From: Arcobacter sp. F2176
GTDB lineage: Bacteria; Campylobacterota; Campylobacteria; Campylobacterales; Arcobacteraceae
Reading direction: 5' to 3'
Assembly (NCBI RefSeq): GCF_004116465.1
Contig: NZ_PDJV01000009.1
Location: forward strand, 1-64,000
Length of the DNA: 64,000 nucleotides
Under the pieces are notes generated by a model. It did no database searches and was not told the DNA's origin. It worked only from the letters and a program-made list of their open reading frames with translations. Both the position numbers and the translations under genes were made by a program. This document shows positions 40,319 to 48,851 of this stretch, one piece after another. Positions within the stretch are counted from its first letter, which is position 1. Every line of letters begins with the position of its first letter.

Positions 40319-42049
40319 TTAAAATGAAGCACTTATTGGTCTGTCTAGATTCTTTGAGTATTTTTTCATTACATTTAAAGTGTAATCAAAATTTGCTTTT
40401 TTTGAATTACATGAAATCTCAATAATAGCACAAGAACAAGATAAAAGTTCAAATATTCTGTCTTCTCCAAATCTATCTTTTCCTTTTATATGACCATTTA
40501 TTTTGTCTATTTCACTATATAAGTTTTTCACAGACCATCTAAATTCATCTAAAACCTCTTTAGTTGTAAGATAAACCTCTTCAATATCATTATTTTTTAT
40601 ACCTATAAAAAAGTCATCTCCACCAATATGTGCTATAAATGTATCACTTGGATATTTTTTTTGTAAAAGTTCTGCAAATAATAGGATTGCTCTATCACCT
40701 TGTCTAAATCCATAAGTATCATTAAAAGGTTTAAAATTATCAAAATCAAAATATAAAATGTGTGAACTGTAATTATTCTTATTTTCTAAACTATCGTAAA
40801 TAAATCTTTCAATTTGTTTATTTCCTGGTAGCCTTGTTAGTGGATTTTGGTTTTCTGCAATTTCTAAAGTTCTTTTATGTGAAAGTTGTAATAGAGACCT
40901 TAAATCAATAAAACCATGATATTTATTTGCTTTTGTAATAAATATCCCCGATGAATTTGGGTCTTGATTAAAGATTTGTAAGGCTTTATCAATTCCCCAT
41001 GAGGCTTCTATTGAGATAACTGGTTTAACATATTTACTTATTTTTGAACTGTATGATTTATTTTGTGCTAAGGCTAATCCATATTGTGAGTATGAGATTT
41101 GTTTAATATCAACTTCATAAATAACACCAATAAAGTTATCATAATCATCTACTATTGGAACAAAACTACTGTGTGTATAATCTTTAAAATATAAAAATAA
41201 AGAGTGTAAAGATGAATTAATATTAAGAGGAACTATATTTTGTATAAATTCTTGCTCTATTGGAGCATTGTCATCTGCTCTTTTTTCATTTAATAGATAT
41301 TTAACTATATCTTTGTATATAGGCTTTATTTCATCAATTTGTATAGTTGGCTTTTGTACTAAAAATCCTTGAATAAAATCTGCACCAATATTTTTACAAG
41401 TATAAAACTCTTTTAATGTTTCAACTCCTTCTGCTACAACTTTCATACCCATAATATGTGCCATATTTATAATAGAAGAACAAAATAATCTTTTTTTAGC
41501 ATCACTATTTATATTTTCTATGAAAAATCTATCTATTTTTATTATATCTGCTTGCGAAAAGTATAATAATTTTAAACCTGAAACCCCAACTCCAAAGTCA
41601 TCAATTGCAATAGTATAATTACTACTATTGTAATTATGTATCATTTCAATTAAGTCAGTTTGATCTTCTATTGTACCTCGTTCACTTAGTTCAAAGCAGA
41701 TTATACTTTTAGGCAAGTTATATTTTTTTAAGATTTTTTTTGTATTACCTTTTGTATAGTTCTTTGCATGAATAGTTCTATTATCAAGGTTATAAAAAAG
41801 TTGTAAATTTTCAATGTTTATTTTAGAGAACTTTTCAATTGCTTTTTCTCTTAAGAGTAAGTCAAACTCATACAAGTAGTTTTCTTCATGTGCTAAATCA
41901 AAAATTTCATAAATATAGTTTATATTAGGTATCTTTTCTACATTTCTAAGCAAAGCTTCAACTGCAAAAATTTTACCAGAATGAGCATGTATAATAGGCT
42001 GAAAAGCATAATCGAGTTTTTCAACAATTGAATTCCATTTTATTTTCAT
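40319..42049 (-). CDS. EAL-CBS-GGDEF protein (cyclic di-GMP turnover)
   Basis: 576 aa. Order: EAL domain (about 10-245) with the intact motif EAL at 31-33, ELSERG, AIDDFGVG, DIIKID and VAEGVET; two CBS motifs (about 265-385); and a GGDEF domain (about 405-570) whose signature reads GGDDF (about 478-482), with Asp for the usual Glu. EAL domains hydrolyse c-di-GMP and GGDEF domains make it. The EAL residues look functional, while the GGDDF change may weaken synthesis, so net phosphodiesterase activity is likely. No membrane helix. A Pho-box-like site lies upstream and the phosphate operon follows. Confidence 0.92.
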   Translation of the reverse strand: MKIKWNSIVEKLDYAFQPIIHAHSGKIFAVEALLRNVEKIPNINYIYEIFDLAHEENYLYEFDLLLREKAIEKFSKINIENLQLFYNLDNRTIHAKNYTKGNTKKILKKYNLPKSIICFELSERGTIEDQTDLIEMIHNYNSSNYTIAIDDFGVGVSGLKLLYFSQADIIKIDRFFIENINSDAKKRLFCSSIINMAHIMGMKVVAEGVETLKEFYTCKNIGADFIQGFLVQKPTIQIDEIKPIYKDIVKYLLNEKRADDNAPIEQEFIQNIVPLNINSSLHSLFLYFKDYTHSSFVPIVDDYDNFIGVIYEVDIKQISYSQYGLALAQNKSYSSKISKYVKPVISIEASWGIDKALQIFNQDPNSSGIFITKANKYHGFIDLRSLLQLSHKRTLEIAENQNPLTRLPGNKQIERFIYDSLENKNNYSSHILYFDFDNFKPFNDTYGFRQGDRAILLFAELLQKKYPSDTFIAHIGGDDFFIGIKNNDIEEVYLTTKEVLDEFRWSVKNLYSEIDKINGHIKGKDRFGEDRIFELLSCSCAIIEISCNSKKANFDYTLNVMKKYSKNLDRPISASF

Positions 42050-42191
42050 ATTTTAATCCTATTTATAGCCTTTTCTCTAATCGTTCGCGTAAAAAAGATA
42101 AAGGGCTATAACTAAAATCAAAAAAAGTTATAACTCTCTTTTTAATTTGTAAATTTTGAAATATTTTTATTAATGTGTTTTAACAGATGAA

Positions 42192-42224
42192 AGTGTATTT
42201 TAAAATGATTACATTTTGATTACG
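42192..42224 (-). promoter_or_regulatory. Candidate Pho box and promoter of the EAL-CBS-GGDEF gene
   Basis: Minus strand: CGTAATC-N4-TGTAATC (42224-42207), 9 nt, then TACACT (42197-42192) as a possible -10 box. Motif, period and spacing equal those at the phoU operon. It would give a leader of about 135 nt before the ATG at 42049. Confidence 0.5.
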
Positions 42225-42253
42225 AAAGTAGATAAAAAAGTGAAACTAATGGA

Positions 42254-43321
42254 TTATAATCCATTAGCCTCAATTGCTCTTGATTGTGCATCTGTGATTA
42301 ATGGGTCTATGATTTCATCAAATACTCCATCATTCATAACTGCTTCAAGTCTGTATAATGTTAGGTTAATTCTATGGTCACTTATTCGGCCTTGTGGGTA
42401 ATTATAAGTTCTAATTCTACCACTTCTATCACCAGTTCCAACTTGTTCTTTTCTGCTGGCACCTTCTGAGTCCATTTTTTCTTGCATTTGAATGTCATAA
42501 AGTCTAGCTTTTAGAACTTTCATTGCTTTATCTTTATTTTTATGTTGAGATTTTTGGTCTTGGTTGGTTACCACAAGTCCTGAAGGAATATGTGTAATTC
42601 TAACCGCAGAGTCTGTTGTATTTACAGATTGTCCACCATTTCCACTAGCTCTCATAACATCAATTTTTAAATCACCTGGATCGATTTCAACTTCTACATC
42701 GTCAACTTCTGGCATAACTGCTACAGTAATTGCTGAAGTATGAACTCTTCCTTGAGATTCTGTTGCGGGAACTCTTTGAACTCTATGTGTTCCACTCTCA
42801 TATTTTAGTCTTGAATAAACCTGTTCACCTTTAAATAAAGCTACGATTTCTTTGTATCCACCTGCTTCATTTTCACTTTGGTTCATTATCTCAACTTTCC
42901 ACCCTTTTAGTTCCGCATATCTTAAGTATGCTCTAAATAGGTTTCCTACAAATATTCCTGCTTCGTCCCCACCTGCACCAGCTCTTAGTTCTATAAAAAT
43001 ATTTTTATTATCATTAGGATCTTTAGGAATCATAAGAACTTTTATTTCTTCTTCAATAGAGGGTTTTCTAACCTCTAAATCTCTAAGTTCCTCTTTTGCT
43101 AATTCTCCTAATTCTGGATCATCAAATAACAATCTGTTATCTTGAATATCATTTAATACACTTATATATTCTTTAGCTTTATTTACAATTGGTTCAATTG
43201 CCGACTGTTCTTTTGAAAGTGCAGTCATCCTTTTTATGTCTGAAGAGATATCTGGAGAAGCTAATAGTCCATTAATCTCCTCATATCTATCAATAAATAG
43301 TTGTAATTTATCTTGTAACAT
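42254..43321 (-). CDS. prfA: Peptide chain release factor 1
   Basis: 355 aa. Reads UAG and UAA and releases the peptide. The catalytic GGQ lies in [21 protein letters not shown] (near 229). The anticodon-like PxT motif appears as [14 protein letters not shown], with PAT as in RF1. [13 protein letters not shown] starts domain 2. Length standard. No strong Shine-Dalgarno is seen before the ATG. It lies 66 nt downstream of rpsT, so possibly in one operon with it. Confidence 0.97.
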   Translation of the reverse strand: MLQDKLQLFIDRYEEINGLLASPDISSDIKRMTALSKEQSAIEPIVNKAKEYISVLNDIQDNRLLFDDPELGELAKEELRDLEVRKPSIEEEIKVLMIPKDPNDNKNIFIELRAGAGGDEAGIFVGNLFRAYLRYAELKGWKVEIMNQSENEAGGYKEIVALFKGEQVYSRLKYESGTHRVQRVPATESQGRVHTSAITVAVMPEVDDVEVEIDPGDLKIDVMRASGNGGQSVNTTDSAVRITHIPSGLVVTNQDQKSQHKNKDKAMKVLKARLYDIQMQEKMDSEGASRKEQVGTGDRSGRIRTYNYPQGRISDHRINLTLYRLEAVMNDGVFDEIIDPLITDAQSRAIEANGL

Positions 43322-43387
43322 ATTTTATAGTATGTATAAGCAAATAAATAAAATTAACTACCATATTTTTATGATAGTAAAATTTTA

Positions 43388-43648
43388 TTAAAGTGCGTTA
43401 ACTTTAACTTGTAGTCTACTAACTTTTCTAGCAGCAGTTCCTTTTTTAAGGATACCTTTTGCAATACAATGGTGCATGTATTTATTAGCAGTTTTCATAG
43501 CAACAGTTGCTTTTTCTTTGTCATTAGCCTCAACTGCAGATAATACATCTTTAGTTATGTTTTTAATTCTTGTTTTATAAAATCTGTTTCTCTCAGTTTT
43601 TACTAACGTTTGTTTAGCTCTTTTAGCCGAAGATTTGTGGTTTGCCAT
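43388..43648 (-). CDS. rpsT: 30S ribosomal protein S20
   Basis: 86 aa, helical and basic: MANHKSSAKRAKQTLVKTERNRFYKTRIKN, then AMKTANKYMHHCIAKGILKKGTAARKVSRL. Standard length. AGAGG lies before the ATG. A perfect GGCTAG/CTAGCC palindrome is 27-42 nt upstream. Divergent from glmM. Confidence 0.97.
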   Translation of the reverse strand: MANHKSSAKRAKQTLVKTERNRFYKTRIKNITKDVLSAVEANDKEKATVAMKTANKYMHHCIAKGILKKGTAARKVSRLQVKVNAL

Positions 43649-43674
43649 TTTTAACCTCTTTATAATTTTTTTAA

Positions 43675-43690
43675 GGCTAGAATACTAGCC
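43675..43690. promoter_or_regulatory. Palindrome between rpsT and glmM
   Basis: GGCTAG-AATA-CTAGCC, a perfect 6-bp inverted repeat in the 90-nt divergent region. On the minus strand it would lie in the rpsT leader, so it could be an S20 autoregulatory hairpin or a DNA operator shared by both genes. Confidence 0.4.
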
Positions 43691-43738
43691 AAATAACTTT
43701 AAAGTAAGTTTAAATTAAGTTTAATTTTAGGATTTTTC

Positions 43739-45073
43739 ATGAAACTATTTGGTACTGATGGTGTAAGAGGACAAGCGGGGTCATTTTTAGATGCAATGAC
43801 TGTAATGAAACTAGCAATGGCTGCTGGAATATTTTTTAGAAAGAATTCATATACAAACAAAATTTTAGTAGGAAAAGATACTAGAAGAAGTGGATATATG
43901 ATTGAAAATGCACTTGTATCTGGACTGACGGCCGTAGGATATGATGTTATACAAATAGGACCAATGCCAACTCCTGCTATTGCATTCTTAACAGAATCAA
44001 TGAGATGTGATGCTGGAATTATGATATCTGCTTCACATAATCCTTTTGAAGATAATGGAATCAAGTTTTTTGATCATAATGGAAATAAGCTAGGACTTGA
44101 TTGTGAAAAAGCAATAGAAGAATTATTTTTTGATGAAGAATCGATAATTCAAGCTCAAAAAACAGGAAAAGAAATAGGAGCATCAAAAAGAATTGATGAT
44201 GTTATTGGAAGATATATTGTATCAATTAAAAGTTCATTTCCAAAAGATTTAACATTGAGTGGACTTAGAATTGTTCTTGACTGTGCAAATGGAGCAGCGT
44301 ATAAAGTTGCACCAACTATTCTTGAAGAACTAGGTGCTGAAGTCTTTACAATAAATGCAAAACCAAATGGATTTAATATCAATGAATTAAGCGGTGCGAT
44401 GTATCCTGAAAATGTTTCAAAAGTTGTAAAGGAAGTAAGAGCTGATATTGGATTAGCTTTAGATGGTGATGCTGATAGACTGGTTATAATAGATGAAAAT
44501 GGTGATACTGTTGATGGGGATAAACTATTAGGTGCCTTATGCGTCTATCTAAGCAACAAGGGACTTTTAAAAGGTGAAGCTTGTGTTGCTACAGTTATGA
44601 GTAATAAAGCCTTAGAGGACTACCTAGACTCTTTTGACTTGAAACTAAATAGAACAGATGTTGGTGATAAAAATGTTTTAGTAAATATGAAAGAAAATCA
44701 CATCAATTTTGGAGGTGAGCAAAGTGGACATGTTATTTTCTCTGATGTTTCAAAAACAGGAGATGGTTTAGCAACTGCACTTCAAGTATTGGCATATGTT
44801 TTAGAAAGTGGGAAAAAAGCTAGTGAAGCTTTAAATAAATTTGAGCTTTATCCACAAGTACTAAAAAATCTAAAAGTAAATGAAAAAATTCCTTTAGATA
44901 AAATTGAAGGTTTAAAAGAACTTCAAGCAGAAATCAAATCTAAAGGTATGAGAGATTTAATTAGATACTCTGGAACTGAAAATAAATTAAGAGTTTTAAT
45001 TGAAGGTAGAGATAAAAAACTAGTAAACGAGTACATGGATAAACTAATAGAGTTTTTAAATAAAAAACTATGA
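43739..45073 (+). CDS. glmM: Phosphoglucosamine mutase
   Basis: 444 aa. Converts glucosamine-6-phosphate to glucosamine-1-phosphate for peptidoglycan and LPS. Active-site phosphoserine loop [17 protein letters not shown] (Ser near 101), metal loop DGDADRLV (about 241-248), sugar loop GGEQSGH (about 325-331) and phosphate loop [12 protein letters not shown] (about 408-419). AGGAT precedes the ATG. Its end overlaps lspA by 4 nt (ATGA). Cytoplasmic. Confidence 0.97.
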   Translation: MKLFGTDGVRGQAGSFLDAMTVMKLAMAAGIFFRKNSYTNKILVGKDTRRSGYMIENALVSGLTAVGYDVIQIGPMPTPAIAFLTESMRCDAGIMISASHNPFEDNGIKFFDHNGNKLGLDCEKAIEELFFDEESIIQAQKTGKEIGASKRIDDVIGRYIVSIKSSFPKDLTLSGLRIVLDCANGAAYKVAPTILEELGAEVFTINAKPNGFNINELSGAMYPENVSKVVKEVRADIGLALDGDADRLVIIDENGDTVDGDKLLGALCVYLSNKGLLKGEACVATVMSNKALEDYLDSFDLKLNRTDVGDKNVLVNMKENHINFGGEQSGHVIFSDVSKTGDGLATALQVLAYVLESGKKASEALNKFELYPQVLKNLKVNEKIPLDKIEGLKELQAEIKSKGMRDLIRYSGTENKLRVLIEGRDKKLVNEYMDKLIEFLNKKL

Positions 45074-45531
45074 ATAGAAAGTTAACTGTTTCCCTAATAA
45101 TTTTTATATTATTAGTTTTAATAGATCAAGCTATTAAATATGGTTTTGTGTTTTTAAATTTTGGTTTTGAAAGTGATTGTATTTCCTTAGTTCTTGCATA
45201 CAATTATGGTGTTGCATTTTCTATGTTTGAATTTTTGAGTGAATATTTAAAATTTATACAATTAACACTTATAGCTTCTATATTGATTTATTTATATTTA
45301 AATAAAGAAGTATTTGTGAAATACTATATTCCTGTTTCAATACTACTAGCAGGTGGTTTGTCTAATATTTTAGATAGATTTACTTATGGGGCAGTTGTTG
45401 ATTATGTTTATTGGCATTGTGGTTTTGATTTTGCAATATTTAATTTTGCAGATGTAATTATAGATTTTGCTATTGCAATAATTTTATATATGCAGTATAA
45501 ACAATATAAAGAAGATAAAAAAAGAGCTTAA
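45070..45531 (+). CDS. lspA: Lipoprotein signal peptidase (signal peptidase II)
   Basis: 153 aa with four transmembrane helices. It cleaves prolipoprotein leaders before the lipidated Cys. The two catalytic Asp lie in [18 protein letters not shown] (about 97-114) and FNFADVIID (about 124-132). The N-terminal VLIDQAIKY motif is present. It overlaps glmM by ATGA, so the two are translationally coupled, as in other Campylobacterota. Confidence 0.95.
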   Translation: MNRKLTVSLIIFILLVLIDQAIKYGFVFLNFGFESDCISLVLAYNYGVAFSMFEFLSEYLKFIQLTLIASILIYLYLNKEVFVKYYIPVSILLAGGLSNILDRFTYGAVVDYVYWHCGFDFAIFNFADVIIDFAIAIILYMQYKQYKEDKKRA

Positions 45532-45609
45532 AAGAGTTTTTGAAAGCTAAACAGATTTTAGCTATAATCGAGCAAATTAAAAAAGATAAGTTTAATAAAG
45601 AGAGAAAAG

Positions 45610-46878
45610 ATGGGTCAAACAATTACAGAAAAAATTTTTAGCGAACATGTAGGACATGAAGTTTACGCAGGTGAGATTGTAAGAAGTCCAATTGATATGG
45701 TTATTGGAAATGACATTACAACTCCTATTTCTATTAGAGCATTTGAAGAGGGTGGTTTTGAAAAATTAGCAAACCCAGATGGTTTTGCAATTGTACTTGA
45801 TCACTTTATTCCTGCAAAAGATATTGCATCGGCAAATCAAGCAAGAATTTCAAGAGATTTCGCAGAAAAACATAATTTAAAACTATTTTTTGATGAAAAA
45901 GATATGGGAATCGAACATGCACTTTTACCTGAAAAAGGATTAGTATTACCAGGTGATGTTATTATTGGTGCTGATTCACATACCTGTACACATGGTGCAT
46001 TAGGTGCATTTTCTACAGGTATGGGAAGTACTGATATTTCTTTTGGAATGATTACTGGTGGAAACTGGTTTAAGGTACCTGAGTCTATTAAAGTAGTATT
46101 CAAAGGGAAACCAGGTCCTTATATTACTGGAAAAGATTTAATCTTAGAGATTATTAGAATACTTGGAGTTGATGGAGCTTTATATAAAGCTTTAGAATTC
46201 ACAGGTGATTCAATTAAATATCTAAGTATGGATGATAGATTCTCTTTATGTAATATGGCTATTGAAGCAGGGGCTAAAAATGGTATTGTTGCATATGATG
46301 AAGTTACAAAAGAATTCTTAGATAGCAGAGACAGTTTAAGAGCTGAACCAAAAATTCATTACTCTGATGAAGATGCAACATACTGTCAAGAGATTGTTAT
46401 AGATGTTGAAGCTTTAAATCCAGTAATTGCATATCCATTTTTACCATCAAATGGACACAGTGTAAATCAAGCTGTTGAAGATAATATTAGAGTTGACCAA
46501 GTATTTATTGGAAGCTGTACAAATGGAAGATTATCTGATTTTAAAGTGGCTGCCCAATTACTTGAAGGTAAAAAGGTTGCAAGACATGTAAGATTAATCT
46601 TAACTCCAGGAACTCAAAAAATATTGAGGGAAGCTACAAAACTTGGATATATTGATACTTTAGTTGATGCAGGGGGAGTTGTTTCAAATCCTACTTGTGG
46701 AGCATGTTTAGGTGGATATATGGGAATCTTAGGTGATGATGAGGTTTGTATTTCTACTACAAATAGAAACTTTGTTGGAAGAATGGGATCTCGAAGTTCA
46801 AAAATATATTTATCAAATACGGCAGTTGCTGCTGCAAGTGCAATAAGTGGTTATATCACTGACCCTAGAAGTTTATAA
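45610..46878 (+). CDS. leuC: 3-isopropylmalate dehydratase large subunit
   Basis: 422 aa of the aconitase-like family. It isomerises 2-isopropylmalate to 3-isopropylmalate in leucine synthesis, with a small subunit (LeuD) not seen here. [4Fe-4S] Cys: IGSCTNGRL (about 298-306) and PTCGACLGG (about 359-367). GADSHTCTHGALGAFSTGMGSTD is the substrate-site stretch. A shorter LeuC/HacA-type protein (about 420 aa) rather than the 465-aa enterobacterial type; homoaconitase activity cannot be excluded. AGAGAGA precedes the ATG. It overlaps mobA by one base. Confidence 0.93.
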   Translation: MGQTITEKIFSEHVGHEVYAGEIVRSPIDMVIGNDITTPISIRAFEEGGFEKLANPDGFAIVLDHFIPAKDIASANQARISRDFAEKHNLKLFFDEKDMGIEHALLPEKGLVLPGDVIIGADSHTCTHGALGAFSTGMGSTDISFGMITGGNWFKVPESIKVVFKGKPGPYITGKDLILEIIRILGVDGALYKALEFTGDSIKYLSMDDRFSLCNMAIEAGAKNGIVAYDEVTKEFLDSRDSLRAEPKIHYSDEDATYCQEIVIDVEALNPVIAYPFLPSNGHSVNQAVEDNIRVDQVFIGSCTNGRLSDFKVAAQLLEGKKVARHVRLILTPGTQKILREATKLGYIDTLVDAGGVVSNPTCGACLGGYMGILGDDEVCISTTNRNFVGRMGSRSSKIYLSNTAVAAASAISGYITDPRSL

Positions 46879-47456
46879 TGAAAACACCACAATTTGATAT
46901 ACCTTGTGTAATCCTTTGTGGTGGGAAAAGTTCACGAATGGGAGAAGACAAAGCTCTTCTTCCTTTTTCTAATTACAACACTCTTGCTCAGTATCAATTT
47001 GATAGATTAAAACCCCATTTTAAAAATATCTACTTATCTTCAAAAACTAATAAATTTGATTTTCTAAAAAGTGATGAAAACATAATATTTGATAATATTT
47101 CAGGTGAAAGTTCACCTTTGATAGCTTTAAAAAGTATCTTAGAAACTATAAAATCTGACAACGTTTTTGTTATAACAGTAGATACTCCCTTTGTAAAAAT
47201 TGAGACAATGGAAAAACTTATAAATGAAAGTTTGAGTAATAGTACAATTGCAATAACATCAAGAGAGCATAATTTATGTGGAGTTTATAAAAAATCTTGC
47301 CTGCCAATAATAAATGAAATGATAAAAGAAAATAATCACAAAATAGGTTTTTTACTGAAAAAAATAGAACTAAAAAAAATCGAGTTTTTTGATGAAAATG
47401 AATTTTTAAATTTAAATAAAAAAGAAGATTACCAAAAAGCACTTTCTCTTATATAA
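46878..47456 (+). CDS. mobA: Molybdenum cofactor guanylyltransferase
   Basis: 192 aa nucleotidyltransferase fold. GTP-binding signature VILCGGKSSRMGEDKALLPF (about 11-30), metal site VITVDTPFV (about 96-104) and TSREHNLCGVYKKSCL. It attaches GMP to molybdopterin to form the bis-MGD cofactor of enzymes such as formate dehydrogenase and nitrate reductase. It starts on the last base of leuC, although the pathways are unrelated. A bidirectional terminator follows. Confidence 0.92.
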   Translation: MKTPQFDIPCVILCGGKSSRMGEDKALLPFSNYNTLAQYQFDRLKPHFKNIYLSSKTNKFDFLKSDENIIFDNISGESSPLIALKSILETIKSDNVFVITVDTPFVKIETMEKLINESLSNSTIAITSREHNLCGVYKKSCLPIINEMIKENNHKIGFLLKKIELKKIEFFDENEFLNLNKKEDYQKALSLI

Positions 47457-47468
47457 AAATTGTACATA

Positions 47469-47504
47469 AAAAAAGGGGTTTGAAATTAATCAAACCCCTT
47501 TTTT
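47469..47504. terminator. Bidirectional terminator between mobA and rplT
   Basis: AAAAAAGGGGTTTG (47469-47482) pairs with CAAACCCCTTTTTT (47491-47504), 8-nt loop. T-runs on both strands make it work for both convergent operons. Confidence 0.92.
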
Positions 47505-47522
47505 ATTTTTGCAAATTTAAAA

Positions 47523-47882
47523 TTATTTTGCTAATGCTGCTTTAGCTGCTGTTGCAACTGTTGTAAATGCTGCTGCATCATTCATTGCCATATCAGCTAA
47601 TATTTTTCTATCTAGTTCAATTCCAGCTAATTTAACACCGTTCATGAATCTTGAATAGTTGATATCATTTAATCTACAAGCTGCATTAATTCTGATAATC
47701 CATAGCTTTCTAATATCTCTTTTTTTCTGTCTTCTATCTCTGTATGCGTATACTAAAGATCTTTCTAATTGTTCTTTTGCTTTTCTAAAGTGTTTGCTTC
47801 TACCTGCGAAGAAACCTCTTGCCGCTTTTAGAACTTTTTTATGTCTTCTTCTTCTAACTATACCAGTTTTAACTCTAGGCAT
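47523..47882 (-). CDS. rplT: 50S ribosomal protein L20
   Basis: 119 aa. [38 protein letters not shown] is the basic N-terminal tail, and the C-terminal part [20 protein letters not shown] with [18 protein letters not shown]-type sequence is the globular rRNA-binding domain. AAAGGAAT precedes the ATG. Last gene of thrS-infC-rpmI-rplT. L20 represses its own operon in several bacteria; the structured leader upstream may be its site. Confidence 0.97.
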   Translation of the reverse strand: MPRVKTGIVRRRRHKKVLKAARGFFAGRSKHFRKAKEQLERSLVYAYRDRRQKKRDIRKLWIIRINAACRLNDINYSRFMNGVKLAGIELDRKILADMAMNDAAAFTTVATAAKAALAK

Positions 47883-47919
47883 TTTATTCCTTTCTTAACC
47901 ATATATTTTGTTTAATATT

Positions 47920-47988
47920 GGTGTCGGCTATTGCCGAACTTGTCCACATACTTGTGGAGGGACTTGTAATTAAATTTCTTTAATTACG
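47920..47988 (-). promoter_or_regulatory. Three-hairpin spacer between rpmI and rplT
   Basis: On the minus strand: GTAATTAAA/TTTAATTAC (47987-47979/47974-47966, containing the rpmI stop codon), CCACA/TGTGG (47957-47953/47948-47944) and TCGGC/GCCGA (47937-47933/47928-47924), each with a 4-nt loop. The spacer is about 100 nt, long for this operon. It may be an L20 autoregulatory element or an RNA-processing site. Confidence 0.5.
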
Positions 47989-48181
47989 CTTTACACAACA
48001 TTCTTCTAACTCTTGTAGCATCAGTGCTATCAATAGTTTGAGGTCCTCTTAATGCCACTTTTCTTTTTCTTGACATTTTTGTTAAGATGTGACTTCTAAA
48101 TGCTGAACCACATTTAATTGAACCATTTTTTTTCACTTTAAATCTTTTTAAAGCTCCACTAACTGATTTCATTTTAGGCAT
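47984..48181 (-). CDS. rpmI: 50S ribosomal protein L35
   Basis: 65 aa, basic: [25 protein letters not shown], ending [25 protein letters not shown]. Standard length and position between infC and rplT. AAGGAGAA precedes the ATG. The gap to infC is 142 nt and contains a hairpin. Confidence 0.97.
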   Translation of the reverse strand: MPKMKSVSGALKRFKVKKNGSIKCGSAFRSHILTKMSRKRKVALRGPQTIDSTDATRVRRMLCKA

Positions 48182-48285
48182 GGATTTCTCCTTTCTTAAA
48201 TTTGCATTCTTCTTCGATATTAGAAAAAGTTTGTGATTATAGTAAAAATAAGCTTTAGATAAGTTTAAGTTAGTTTGAAGTTTTT

Positions 48286-48312
48286 GTAGAAAGAGGAATT
48301 ATCTCTTTCTAC
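48286..48312 (-). other. Hairpin between infC and rpmI
   Basis: GTAGAAAGAG (48286-48295) pairs with CTCTTTCTAC (48303-48312), 7-nt loop, 12 nt after the infC stop. On the minus strand A residues, not U, follow, so it is not a normal terminator. It may be a processing or control hairpin of rpmI-rplT. Confidence 0.45.
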
Positions 48313-48323
48313 TTAAGTGGAAA

Positions 48324-48851
48324 TTAGTCTTTTTTAGGAAGAACCATCATGTTTACAAATCTTCCTTCAAGTTTTGGTTCAGAATCTCTATCCCCATAAT
48401 CTTCTAGCATAGGCCATACTTTTTCAAGTACTTCTGCTCCAGCTTCAGGATGAGCCATCTCTCTACCTTTTAGAAATACTCTACATTTTACATGAAATCC
48501 TTTTTCAAGGAATTCAATTGCATGTTTAACTTTATAGTTAATATCATTTTCAGCAATTTTAACAGAAAATTTCACTTCTTTTAGAACAATCACTTTTTGA
48601 TTTTTTCTAGCTTCTTTTTTCTTTTTTTCTTGTTGATATTTGAATTTACTATAATCCATTATTTTTGCAACAGGTGGTTTACCTTCTGGTGCAATTAGAA
48701 CTAAATCAAGACCTTGTTCATCCGCAGTTTTTAAAGCATCTGCTGTTGAGATGATACCATAGTTAGTACCATCGTCACCCATACATCTAACTTCCTTAGC
48801 TGTAATGTCGTCATTCATTATAACATCGTCTTTTTTATTTCCTCGACTCAA
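48324..48851 (-). CDS. infC: Translation initiation factor IF-3
   Basis: 175 aa. N-domain (about 10-85) with [24 protein letters not shown] and [23 protein letters not shown], and C-domain (about 90-172) with [47 protein letters not shown]. The start codon is TTG, overlapping the thrS stop (TTGA), with GGAAG about 9 nt upstream. IF-3 discriminates against non-AUG starts, and its own gene often uses a rare start for feedback control (AUU in E. coli). TTG here fits that logic. Confidence 0.96.
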   Translation of the reverse strand: MSRGNKKDDVIMNDDITAKEVRCMGDDGTNYGIISTADALKTADEQGLDLVLIAPEGKPPVAKIMDYSKFKYQQEKKKKEARKNQKVIVLKEVKFSVKIAENDINYKVKHAIEFLEKGFHVKCRVFLKGREMAHPEAGAEVLEKVWPMLEDYGDRDSEPKLEGRFVNMMVLPKKD

